Positions 23,201 through 35,900 of a DNA stretch of 64,000 bases are shown here, one piece after another (within the stretch, counting starts at the first letter, position 1; every line of letters begins with the position of its first letter). Below the pieces are notes generated by a model. It saw only the letters and a list, made by a program, of their open reading frames with translations. It did not search any database and had not been told where the DNA came from. The position numbers were made by a program, and so were the translations under genes. The stretch is from Rhabdophis nuchalis (lineage: Eukaryota; Chordata; Lepidosauria; Squamata; Natricidae). The stretch is taken from NCBI GenBank assembly GCA_039707465.1, contig CM077648.1:25668119-25732118 (forward strand), in the 5' to 3' direction.

Positions 23201-26200
23201 GGTGTGTTGGTGATTGTATCTTTGAAGTTCTGCCATAGTGATGGATATCAGTGCTGACAGTTGGAACATGTGCTGCCAAACGGGGAGGGAATCAGCACAG
23301 CTGCACATGGAAAATTGTGTGAAGCCCCAGAGGTGGAATTTCGTCATTTAATTGGGCGGGGGGGGGGGGGGTGAGGACATAAAGCAGCCAGTGGCTTCCT
23401 TTTCTCTAATGCATTTTGCTACTTGAGGGACAAGCCATAATGTGCTAGTTTCCTGTATTAGTTCATTGTGCACAGCTTTCCAATATTTTATAATATCGCA
23501 TTCTGTTGCATGTTTTGATTGTTATCTAAGGCTTTTTAATTATTGGCTTTATTGTTACATTTGTGAAATGGGTGGCTGTATATAAATTTGGTCAATACAT
23601 AAAGTGTAAGGTGGCTGTATATAAATTTGGTCAATACATAAATTTGGTCAAATACATAAATAATAATCTTTACAATGACAATAAAGATTATTATTAAGAT
23701 TATTATTATAAAGGACAAATGACATTAAAACAAGCTTCTGTTTATGCAGATGAGTGTAACACGCAGTAAACACATTTTATTTGCTTTTCCAACTTTGCAG
23801 GCTGGTGCAGAATTTGTTGAGAAAACCTTAAAGAATATAACCATGAACACAGATCCGGTCTCTGTGGTCCACAGCACTGACCTGGTAGTGGAGGCCATTT
23901 TGGAACACTTAGCCCCAAAAACTGAGCTCTTCAAGACACTGGATAAGTTTGCGGCGGAGTATGTTTTTAAAATTATTACAGACAAGATAAATACAAAAAG
24001 TCATTACCAGCTAGAGAGATGAAAATATTAATTTGCAGGACTGTTACCTTCTTCTGATGATTTTGACGACTAGTCTAAGAAAAGAAGTTTCAATGTTGGG
24101 TTGATTGTTCATATTTACCCTCCTGTTCACAACCCAAAATAAATTTGACCAGATGCATAATAATCAGTTGAAAATGTTAACTGATTTAAGACAAATGGGA
24201 AGAATGGACATTTATTTATTTCAAAGGAAAAACAGCTTTGCTAGATGTCTAACTGCTTTCATTAAAGAAAAGATTGCAACTAATTGTTTTTTCTGCTTGG
24301 AAACTGCTTCTGGATCTGTTCTTAAGGTGAAAAAAAATGAAATTTTGAGTTTTGCCGATTAGATAGATTTATTGTTATAGAAATCACTAGTACATATTAG
24401 TATGTAAAAGTAAAAACTGGAGGTTCTTTGTTATCTTATTCTACTGTGTTAAAAAGAGTCAGAAGTCAATGCTTGCCTTTCTTTTTCTTTTTCTCCTATA
24501 CTTTCCTCTCTTTCTTCTTGTCTCCCTTTCTTTCCCACTATTTTCATTTGTCTTTATATTTTATATTTCAATAAACTAATAACACTATATATATAAGGTT
24601 ACAAAGAAGTTTAATTGATATGCTGGGGGTTGGGCCCAAAAATGTGGATCTAACAAACATGGACCCTAATTTTGAATTCATCTAAATTGAATTAAAATAA
24701 ACGTATAAACATAATTCTTGCTTAAAGTCTACTTGTTCTGCAGCTATTCAGTTACAATGGTGCCAAATGAAGGGGCCTTATGAAAGATCCTCGTAGCTAT
24801 GACTGTTGCAATGTCCCTACAGGTTTGTCATTGTGATTTGGGCATTTGGCAAGCGGCTCACAATTATGACATCACAGAGTAGCATGATCATTTATGACCT
24901 TCACTTTCAGCTTCTGGCAAGGAAAGTCATTGGAAAGTTGGCAGGAGGTTGCAAATTGCAGTCACATGACTTTGCATCATATGTTGTTCGTTGAACAACA
25001 GCAATTGGTATGGCCAGCCACAACTGCCGTTATGAGTTGGTGCAGTCATGTGACATTGTGCTTTGTCCCCAAATTGCTTAGCAACGGAGCTGCTGTCCCA
25101 GTTACTGTATTATGCAAGTACCTATATTTATTAAGTACATGTATTTAGTAGTAAGTAGTATGATTTATCTCATGTATTTAATAATTTTGTTCTGTTGTTA
25201 CAACAGAAATTAGAATGGAAAGCATCTTTCTGAGGGAGTCAGGGGTTACCCACTACGAATCTTTGTTTGAATTTAAATCACTTATTTATAAATTAAAATA
25301 TAGTTAATGGAAACCCAAAGTTGTATGGAGACTTAGCATAGCTTAATTGTTCTGACTTTTTAATTTTATTGTATAATCTTCTATATTAGCTTTTATTTTA
25401 ACTCACTGGCTCAATGCGAGAAAAAGAATATACCCTTTCCCCTTCTTTGCTTCGTCATGCCAAATAAAGCATTCAAAATAATATTTTGCTCACCAGAAAC
25501 CGAGAACTCATCTTGCTTTCACATTGAGGGTTCTTATCATTTTAAGATATTCTCTACATTGTAGGAAAAGTCTGAGTGGAAATATTAACTTCAGAAAGAA
25601 AGGAAGTGGTGTAATTCTCCACTTGTGATCAAAGATTAAAAAGATATTCCTACACCAAAGAACCATTCTAGTAAATTATTTAGGCAAAGTCCCATCTCTT
25701 CTTCCACAGAAAGGTAATCATCGCTGTTTCAGAGGAATTACTGTTCAAAATTGAGCAATTTTATCAAAATATCATTGATAAAATAATCAACTAAATAGAT
25801 TTTAAGGGTTGATGGTGGAATGAATAGAGTGCAAGCTTGTTTGATGGTTGTATTTTTCATAGATCATTGTATCCGTATCTCTCCTTTTAATAGCAAACTG
25901 AAACAAGCGCTGATGGCAGAGTAGGCTGGATTTTGACAAAGCCACAGTCTGCAAAGTGTAGGGGGGAAAATGTAAGATGTGTTAAAAAAAATAATAAGAC
26001 AGGTGATCAAAGAGTGATAAGAATCTAAAATAACCGAGTTACAACTGAAGCAGAGAAATTTGGAGGAACATAGAAAAAGGCAAAAATTAAGGTAAAGATG
26101 GAATGGTGTATCTTGAAAAAAAACTTATCAATCAGGAATTTTAAACAAGTGAACTGTAGCAACAATTTTTGCATTTTTAAATGTAACTAGCATATTGCAA

Positions 26201-29200
26201 AGCCTTATGCTGCAGTTTACTTCCCAGTTCCAGGTGTCTGATTTTAAGCTTCACTTCAAAGAACATGAATGTTCTTTATTCTTCTGCAAACCTTTTGAAA
26301 GCCAGGAATATAATTAGTCCTGTACACTTCATCAGGGAAGTGCAATATTTAACATTCAATGGGATCTTAAAGGAGTGGTGCAGTGGCCTAGAGGTGGAGC
26401 TGTTGCCTCACAATTGGGAGGCTGTTAGTTCAATCCTAGGTGGAGACACTTATTTCTCTCTCTGGGCACAATGAGAATATAACTGCTGAACAAAACTCTG
26501 CACTGGTAACAGGAAGGGCATCCAGCCATTAAATCGCTCCATTAACTTGCACAGACTCCACACAGCAAGGGATTAATGGGGCGTTAAATGAAGATGATGA
26601 TGATGATGATTCAATGGGATTTTTGGAATTGCAATCCCAAAAGTTGGAGAGTCAGAAGAAAGAGGATGGTGGACCCAGGACAAGAATTATAAAACTGAAA
26701 TGCAATTAAAATACAATTACTAAGATTACTTTATTTATATTTAATAATTGTCGTATCCGGTCATATTAAATTTAAACATTAGAAGCTGCTTTGATAAGGA
26801 GGTATGAATTTTGATGGCGGTTAATGTACCTTATTTTAAATTCCCATTACATGCATTGGATGATGAAATAGCACGTAAATCTTTTCTACTAATCATGGAA
26901 TCTAGAGGTTGAGTTTAGGCATTTCTCCATTCTTTTAGCCTTAAGTTGCTATTATGTTAATATTTTAATGAGTACTCTGAGTTTATTATAAACTTGATTT
27001 ATCAGAGAGATTAGATTCTTGTTGAATTTGAAATGAATAATGAAGGGAAGAAAGCATATATATATTCCTTTTGGCTCCCTTTGTGTCAGATGATGCTACA
27101 AGTACAATAATAGGTTTTATTCTTTTGGGGAATACTTTGATTTTAAAGGATATTTAACTGGTTATATGCTAAAATAATCTGATTTCTAAAAGAGAATGCC
27201 ATGTGGATTGTTTATTAGGAATGAAGGCTTGAGGTTGTTGATCTGTTTATTTTATATCCTACTTTTATTTTTTACTACTCAAAGTGGATAATAATGTTCT
27301 TTTCTACTTTTGCTTTCATAAACATATGTGAGAGGGTGGGTTGAGCTAGAGCGAGTAATTGGCTCAAATTCTCCTTAGTGGCTTCTATGTCTAAAAGTAG
27401 ACTAGAGCTGGACATAACTAGTCTTAGTGAAGAGAAGGACCAGGGGAGACATGATAGCAGTGTTCCAATATTTGAGGGGCTGCCATGGAGTGGAGGGTGT
27501 CAAGCTATTTTTCAAAGCACTTAAAAGTCAGACAAGGAATAATGAATGGATGGAAACTGATCAAGGGGATTAAACCTAGAAATAAGCAGAAATTTTCTGA
27601 CAGTGAGAACAATCAACCAATCGAACAGTTTGCCTTGAAGTTGTGGGAGCTTCATCACTGGAGGCTTTCAAGAAGAGATTGGACTGCCATTTGTCAGAAA
27701 TGGTGTAAGGACTCCTACTTGAGCAAGGGGGTTGGACTAAATGACCTAAAAGATTCCTTCCAACTCTGTTAATTGTAACATTTTGGAGAAAAAAAAATTT
27801 TTTTGCTTGAGCTTCTCTGCTGCAGTCATATGTCATTGTCTCCTTTTTCTAAGATACAGAGATCCAATTTAAATTTGGAATCTGTATTCATGCAGATGTT
27901 TTTTTTTAATTTAGAGGCTACTTTTCTACATTCTTCACATATATTGTTCTCATACTTTTGAGTCTGAGATGAGCCTGAATGATCTTCTATAGAGAAGCAC
28001 CAAAGCATTTTCTAGCACCTTAAAAAGCAGCTGGAAGCAGAGCACAAACACAGTATTTCATCAGAGGCATTTTGACAATACTGGCATATGTTCATGTACA
28101 TCCATTCTTAGAAGGAGGGAACCAAAAACAGTAAAATGGAAAATCAGAGGGAAATGAAATGAAATTAGAGAGGGCAGTTAGTGAATGTAGGAAATGCAGA
28201 AGAGAAGGCAATCTGTGAAAATTGCCTATAGCTAATGCTCTTATGGGTACAAGGATGTGGGTTTTTTAGTAATTATTTTGCTACTGAACATTCTCTCTCT
28301 GTCTCTCTATCTCTGTTTCCGTCTCTCTCAGTGTCTCTTTGCCTCCCTCCCTCTCTTGATAACTAAATATAAAAATTAAAAGATACATAAATTTATATAA
28401 GAAGGAAGCTAAAGAAAATATAAACATTCAAAAGGAATGTTTACAGATATACCTTTATCATTAAATAGAGACCACGTTTCATTGCAGTCATCTATCAATA
28501 ATAGATCTGTATTATTGTCTATATCAGGGGTTCCCAAACTTGGCAACTTTAAGACTTGTGGACTTCAACTCCCAGAATTCTCCAGCCAGCATAGCATAGA
28601 AGTCCACAAGTCTTAAAGTTGCCAAGTTTGGGAACCCCTGGTCTATATTATCAATTCTGTAGACCATTGAATGTCTGGAACCTTCTGTTTGCATATCTGA
28701 TGCAGACCCATCAATCTCTTAACTGTAAATCAATGTTCTTTGTGCAGCTGTCAATTCCCATGTAATTGGGATAGAATATAAACAACTGAAAACATTAAAT
28801 CTCAAGTTTGAATTAATATATGTTACAGAAATGAAATAAAAAATAAAAATAAAGAATTTACAGGTAGTCCTCGACTTAGGACTACAATTGGACCGTTAAG
28901 CGAGTCATCAAGCAATCGGATTCACTTTTATGACAGTTTTACCATGGCCATTAAAGCAAATGAGGTGATTGTTAAGTGAATAATACAATTGTTAAGCAAA
29001 TCCAGTTTCCCCAATTGACTGCTTGTCGGATGGGAAGACCACAAATCATGATAATCTTAACTGCAAGATGCTGCAATTGTCATAAAAAAGAGCCAGTTTT
29101 CAAAGACCCAGATTTTAATCAGGTGGCCATGGGGGTAATGCAATGAACATAAGTTCAAGCACAGGTCATACGTTACTTTCACTGAGACTGTAATAATTTA

Positions 29201-29440
29201 AAACTGTCATGAAATGAATGAGTCAAGGGCTACCTGGATTCATTGCTTATTCATCTATATAAAATGCAGTGAGGTCATTTCTAAAATATTAGAAAAAAAG
29301 GTAGGATTTACAATATATTATAATAATAGTAATAATCTTAAAAAGGATGTAATCAAACCCTGTTGATTTTTTTCATATTTTTTTTTTAAAAACCCTCTAT
29401 TTTAATTTATGGGAAAAAAGCAAGCAAAAAAGAATCCAAA

Positions 29441-29504
<64 letters not shown>

Positions 29505-29892
29505 GAGAGAGAGAATGAATTGTTGTCACAACTTCCTGTTAGGGCCCGATTAAGGGAGGAGACATACTGTTTCCTTCTCTGCCTTTCGGCTCATCACCAG
29601 AGACCATCTTAGACAGAGAACCATGAGTTACGTTGTGTAAATTTTTTTAGATATGTGTGTTAGTTTTATGAGCTGATCAATAAATTAAATTTGAGAGACC
29701 AAGATAGATCTATTTCGAGCTTATTAGCTCTCATCAGTTGACCATACCCTTTACTGGGATTACAGCCCTGTTCGAATCCCAGTAAAGGGTATGGCCAACT
29801 GATGAGAGCTAATAAGCTCGAAATAGATCTATCCTGGTCTCTCTAATTTAATTTATTGATCAGCTCATAAAACTAACACACACACACACATT

Positions 29893-29942
<50 letters not shown>

Positions 29943-32900
29943 TACATATAATATTTTGAAAAACAATTAAAAAAACCAAAATGAAAATTTCAACAATATC
30001 CCTTTTTTCCTTGCTTCTCTTTATTTCCCTTCTGGCCATTAATTGGTACTTGAATATTTTTGTATTTTACTTTATGCATTATTATTCACTTTTGTTTGGA
30101 TCAGTTGCCAGTGCCCATTATCAATAGGAAATGATATCTACCTGCACATCCTAGACCCAAAGGTGCTTTTTCAAGTGGCAACTGGACTTTCTGGTCCAAA
30201 AAGTCCAGTTGCCTCTTGAAAAAGCACCTTTAGAACAACCATGATCTGGATGACTGAGAATCTCCATAGACATTTGCGTATCCTAGATTTCATTTCCTTC
30301 TAACTTAATTGTTTACTACTAGGAAAGCTCCAAATTTGCTTCAAATTAATTTGTATGTACTGCTCTTTGTTATTTTAATTTACCGTATTTTTTGAACTGT
30401 AAGATGCACTGGAGTATAAGATGCACCATGATTTTGAAGAGATAATTAAAAAAAAAAAGTTTTTGTACTCTGCAGGCTTCCCAAACCTTCTGCACACCTT
30501 GTTTTTTGCAAAAAAAAAAAAAAAAAAAAAAAAGGGCATGCCCAGTTTTGTAAAGTTGTAGAGTGTTCCTGAGGGTAGGGAGGGGGGGGGGGCATAAACG
30601 AGCAAAAATGGTCTGGTTTTTTGCTTGTTTTTGCCCTCCCCAGCCTCCAGGAGCACTTTGCAAGCCTCCCAAACCCTGCACATCCATTTTTGTGAAGGGA
30701 GCAGGGTTTCGGTAGGCCAAAAATGCTGTATTCAGTGTATGATGCACCCAGATTTTCACCCTCTTTTTTGGGGGGGGGGGGGAAGGTGCATCTTATATTC
30801 CAAAATACGGTAACTATTGAGAGAACAAGTTAGTTTTTGTCTAGGACACGGGTGTCCAAACTTGGGAACTTTAAGACTTGTGGACTTCAACTCCCAGAAT
30901 TCCCCAGCCAGCATAGCTGGCTGGGGAATTCTGGGAGTTGAAGTCCACAAGTCTTAAAGTTCCCAAGTTTGGACACCCCTGCTCTAGGAGGATCCATTTG
31001 TCTATCCAAATGTTAGAGGTTGAAAGGAGCACGATGATACATAATTGATTGATTGATTTTGGGGGACAACATTTTGGGTTAAAATATTGTTAGATATTTG
31101 TAGAAAGAAGAGCTGCAACTAACATAAGGTGAATATTATTTTCTCCCCAGGCACACAATATTTGCTAGCAACACTTCATCTTTGCCAATCACAGTCTTAG
31201 CTAATGCTACCACCCGGCAGGATCGATTTGGTGGTTTACATTTTTTTAATCCAGTCCCTCTGATGAAGCTTGTAGAGGTAAGGAGTCTTAACAGTATTCT
31301 TGTACCATGTTCAGTGCATGTGTTGTGCCCCGCCAGTAGCCAGCGGAACTGGCAGCAGATTCAGACAGTGGGGAGGTTGGGGAGGAACATGGGCCAGTCC
31401 TGGGCTCTGGGGAAGGCTCTGATGAGGGCTCTGTGTCAAAGGCAGAGATGGGGCCAGAGCCAGCTGCCTTCAGAGTCAGACATCAGTGAGGCAGATGAAT
31501 AGCTGGAGCCTGTTTCCAGTGTGTGCATGCGCAAAGTTGCCAGACAAAGGCAATAGCTAAAGAACAGGGTCGACTTGGGAGTAAGGCCACAGGTGGACAA
31601 TGAATGGCCCCTCCCAGAGGAAATAAAAGAGGAGCAAAAGGGGAGTGGAATTTTCAGGAGACAATTAGTTCGCTTAATTGGTTCGTGACTCTCTGAGACT
31701 CCTTGCCAAGTTTGGAGATATCTGCCCGTCAGCTTTCCAAGCCAGATAAGGTCTGTGACTATAAATCCTCCCTTGAAAGACTTTGCTGTGTGTGAATGAG
31801 CATAACTCATAGCAAATTAATAAAAGGGGTTTTCGTCAGGAGTTTGCTTCATGCTAGGTGACAACCATATGCTGCTATTTAAACTTTATTGGGTTATTTA
31901 TAAAAATAATACATCTGGGATGCAAATTAATAATGGAAATAAATATATACATAAAATTATTGAGGCTAAAATTGATATTAAAAATTTCCTCACTATTGTG
32001 CCCTAGAACCTGATAAGAAGGATTCTGCTGGAGCAGATAAAATAGCCATTTGGTTTGAGATTCTGTCCCAACAGCCTCCAAGCAGACACCAAAGAGAAAC
32101 CCATCGACAAGCAAAAAAACCCCTTAGATTTGAGGCATTGAGTGCCTTGAATCTTTGGAGTAATACATATTGAAGACCACAGGTGTCCCTCGACTTACAA
32201 CAGTTCATTTAGTGACCATTCAAAGTTACAACGGCACTGAAAAAAGTGACTTATGACCTTTTTCACACTTAATGACCAATGCCGTTATCCCCATGGTCAC
32301 ATGATCAAAATTGAGCTGCTTAGCAATTGGTTCATATTTATGACGACTGCAGTGTCCTGGTGTCATGTGATCACCTTTTGGAACCTTGTGACAAGCAAAG
32401 TCAATGGGGAAACCAGGTTCACTTAACAACTGTGCTACTAACTTAACAAATTCAATGATTCACTTAACAACCGTGGCAAGAAAAGTTGTAAAATGGGGCA
32501 AACCTACTTAACAAATGTTGGAGAAGTGGTGAAAAAGATGTTCTTTGTGATTTTCGACCTACGATCACAATTGAGTCCAACGTTTCTGTTGTTAAGTTGA
32601 CAACTTAACAACCCCATTTTACAGCATCTCTTGCCACAGTTGTTACGTAAATCGCCACAGTTGATAAGTTAGTAACCTGGTTGCTAAGGGAATCTGGTTT
32701 CCCCATTGACTTCACTCATCAAAGGGTTGCAAAAGGTGAATCACATGACCTTGGGAGACAGCAACAGTCATAAGTATGAGTCAGTTGATGAAGATATGAA
32801 TTTTGATCACATGGTCATGGGGATACTACAAAGATCATAAGTGTGAAAAACAGCCCTAAGTCATTTTTTTCGGTGTTGGTGTAACTTTGAACGGACACTA

Positions 32901-35900
32901 AATGAACGGTTGTAAGTCGAGGACTACCTGTACCTGAGATTTAAAGAAATGAAGTGTGATTTGGTTAATCTCTCTCCTGCATGGTCCTGAATGAAATTGT
33001 TTCTGATTACATACAAACCAGGGATAGAGGAATGTCCCTTCACTTTGATAGTGTCTTTGCTCCTAGGTCATCAAGACGCCAATGACAAGCCAGAAAACTT
33101 TTGAGTCTCTCATGGATTTCAGCAAAGCAGTCGGGAAAACTCCAATATCGTGCAAGGCAAGTTTATCTCAAAATTAAGAATCAGAGTGCAGTACGTTCAC
33201 CCTGGCCACCCTGAGGATTTTTCGCCTTTATCTCTATTTGGAAGCATATTTTTGGATGCTAAACCACCTACCACCTAAGATGGAGGGATATAACATACTG
33301 TATTTTTGGGATTATAAGGCGCACCGGTGTATAAGACACCAAAATTTCAAAGAGGTAAATAAGAAAAAAAAAGTTTTTGTCCTCCCTGGCCCCCAGAAGC
33401 ACTCTGCAGGCTTCAGCGGGGTTGGGGGAAGGCAAAAATTCCCCTGTTTTTGCAAAAAATTGCCCTTTTTTTAAAAAACGGGCATTTTCCGCTTTCCCCA
33501 GCCCTAGTGAAGCCTGCAGAGTGCTTCTGGGGGCTGGAAGAAGGGAAAAACACCTCCATTTCGGGGGGAAACAGCCCATTTTTCACAAAAATGGGATTCG
33601 GGGGCCCAAAAATGGCTGTATTCGATGTATAAGAAGCATCAACATTTCCCCACTCTTTTAGGGGTGGGTGGGAAAGGTGTGTCTTATACTCCAAAAAATA
33701 TGGTAGTTATAGAATATTTTAAGAAGACTTTGGTTTCAGTCTAACATGAACCTGGCCTTATTTCCTCTCTCCCCCCCCCCCCCCTTCCAAAATACAGTAA
33801 TGGCAGGTTGAAAGTAGCCATCTGTATATGTAACAAAAATAGTAAGTAACACCATTTGTTTGTATGGGCAGTCCTTGCTCATCAGAACTGGGGACATGCA
33901 TTTCCATCTTTAAGCAAAGTGGTTGTTAGGCAGAACATATTTTGACTATGCCATCTACCAATGGCTGTTTTGGTAGTCCCGCTTGTGGTTATGAGGACCT
34001 CCTGTTTGTCCTGACCTACCACACTCCTTCCACATTTGCTGCTGCTGCTGCAGTTCTGACCATCTGTCTCTCTTCTGCAGTCCACCCCTCTGTCTACCCG
34101 TATCACCCAACCCTCTGCTCTTCCCAGCTGGCTTTCATAGTCTTCTTCCTAACCCTGCTTTTGAGGTGTGCCGGGCCTCTTCAGGAGGCCAGAGATGGGG
34201 GTACGTAGAAGACTTTGGGATGTGGGGGTGACGGGTAGGTAGCAGAGTGTAGGACTTCCAAAAGGACGGAGATGGGGGAGAGACAGGTAGGTGGGGGGAG
34301 CTGAAGTACATACTAAAGCTGTAAATGAGGCTGGACTGCCAAACACCCAAATTTTGATCAGCAGAGGGTGCTGCAACAACCATAATTTCGAGAACTGTCC
34401 ATAACTACCATTCGTTCAGCAATAGCTTGGCAGAACTGCACAACTTTGAATGGTTATTGAATGAAGAATTCTTAAGTGGGGGCTGCCAGTAATATTTATA
34501 TTGTAATAGAGATTTATTTTACCATAAATCCTGGTGTTTTTTCCCCCCATAGGATACACCTGGCTTCGTTGTGAATCGACTTCTTGTGCCTTACCTGATG
34601 GAAGCAGTTCGGCTTTTTGAGAGGGGTAAAGTTGTAGAATATTGTCAATCTACCTACATTACATGTACATCTCCACCAATATTTGGGGCGGCAGGCCCCC
34701 AGCTTGCCTGTTTTTGTTTTTTTTTTAATCTGATTTTTCCAAGATTCCAGACTTTGTAAGATTATTTTAAAGATTCTTGGGGTATCTTGGACAGCAAGAG
34801 ATACCTCTCCACTTAGATACTGATCTAATACAGAGTAACTTCTACAGATGCACTAATAATGTTTGGATGTATGGGAATCCCATACTAATTTATTCCTTGA
34901 TAAGTTGGTACCCTCCACAGCATGATGTCTTTTATCCACACAAGACCCAAACTGAGATGGTCTTTGCAAAGCCCACAGGAGGAATCCTAGAATGAAGCTA
35001 CCTTTTTTAGGAGTCTTCTGTTGTTTTTCACACAAGACCCTTCAAAGAGCTCACAAGTTCATGTAGTAGGAATTACTGTGTCTAGTGTAGCTGAACAAAA
35101 CCTTACATGCACAATTACACAATTGTGTATCCGAAGAACCAACTCTTCCTTTCGTTTTTGTATAGCACTGGGTGGAATATTGTAAAATAAAAAACAATAA
35201 AAAACAATTACACAATTATTTCCAAACAAAAGCTATTCAGTATGGCAGTGGACCAAAATACGCATGTTCCAGGCAGAGGTGTACGCTTGGGGAAGAGCAG
35301 GAAAAAGCCAAGGACAGCAACAGATGACCAGTTCCCTCAATCTTTCCACCTCTTTACTTTTCCTATCTCCCTGTAGCTAGCTGTCATTGCCAAAATCCTT
35401 GTCTTCAAGGGCATCATATCCAACCAGCCCATCCACTTCCCTGATCTTCCCAGCACTTCCTTTCCCTGCCTCCCTTTAGCTGTCTATGATACCCAACCAT
35501 CCTGCTCCCGCCAGAATCGTTCCTGAGGGGAGGCACTGGTGAGATTCCGAATAGGGAAGGCAGCCTGCTGGAGTTGTTGCCACGTTTGAAGCAAAGATAT
35601 TGACACAAAACTAGAACAATCAAAATGTTCCTGGTTATGTTTCTGCTGACCAGCACAGCACCCAGAATTGTTTGGCAAAATACGTTTTCCATTTCGTGCA
35701 CATCCCTAAGAGATCTGCTTCAAATTTCGGTTTAAATGACCATGAGGGCAAAAAATTCATGTCATATTCTCAGCCAATATTATTACGTAGGATAATGTGT
35801 GTTCTGTATCTGCTGTCGTCCCCCCCCCCCTTCTTTTTAATAAAAACCCTCTCCATCTCCATTTCCAAAAGCTTCTTGTGTCATTAGGGAAATAAATTAC

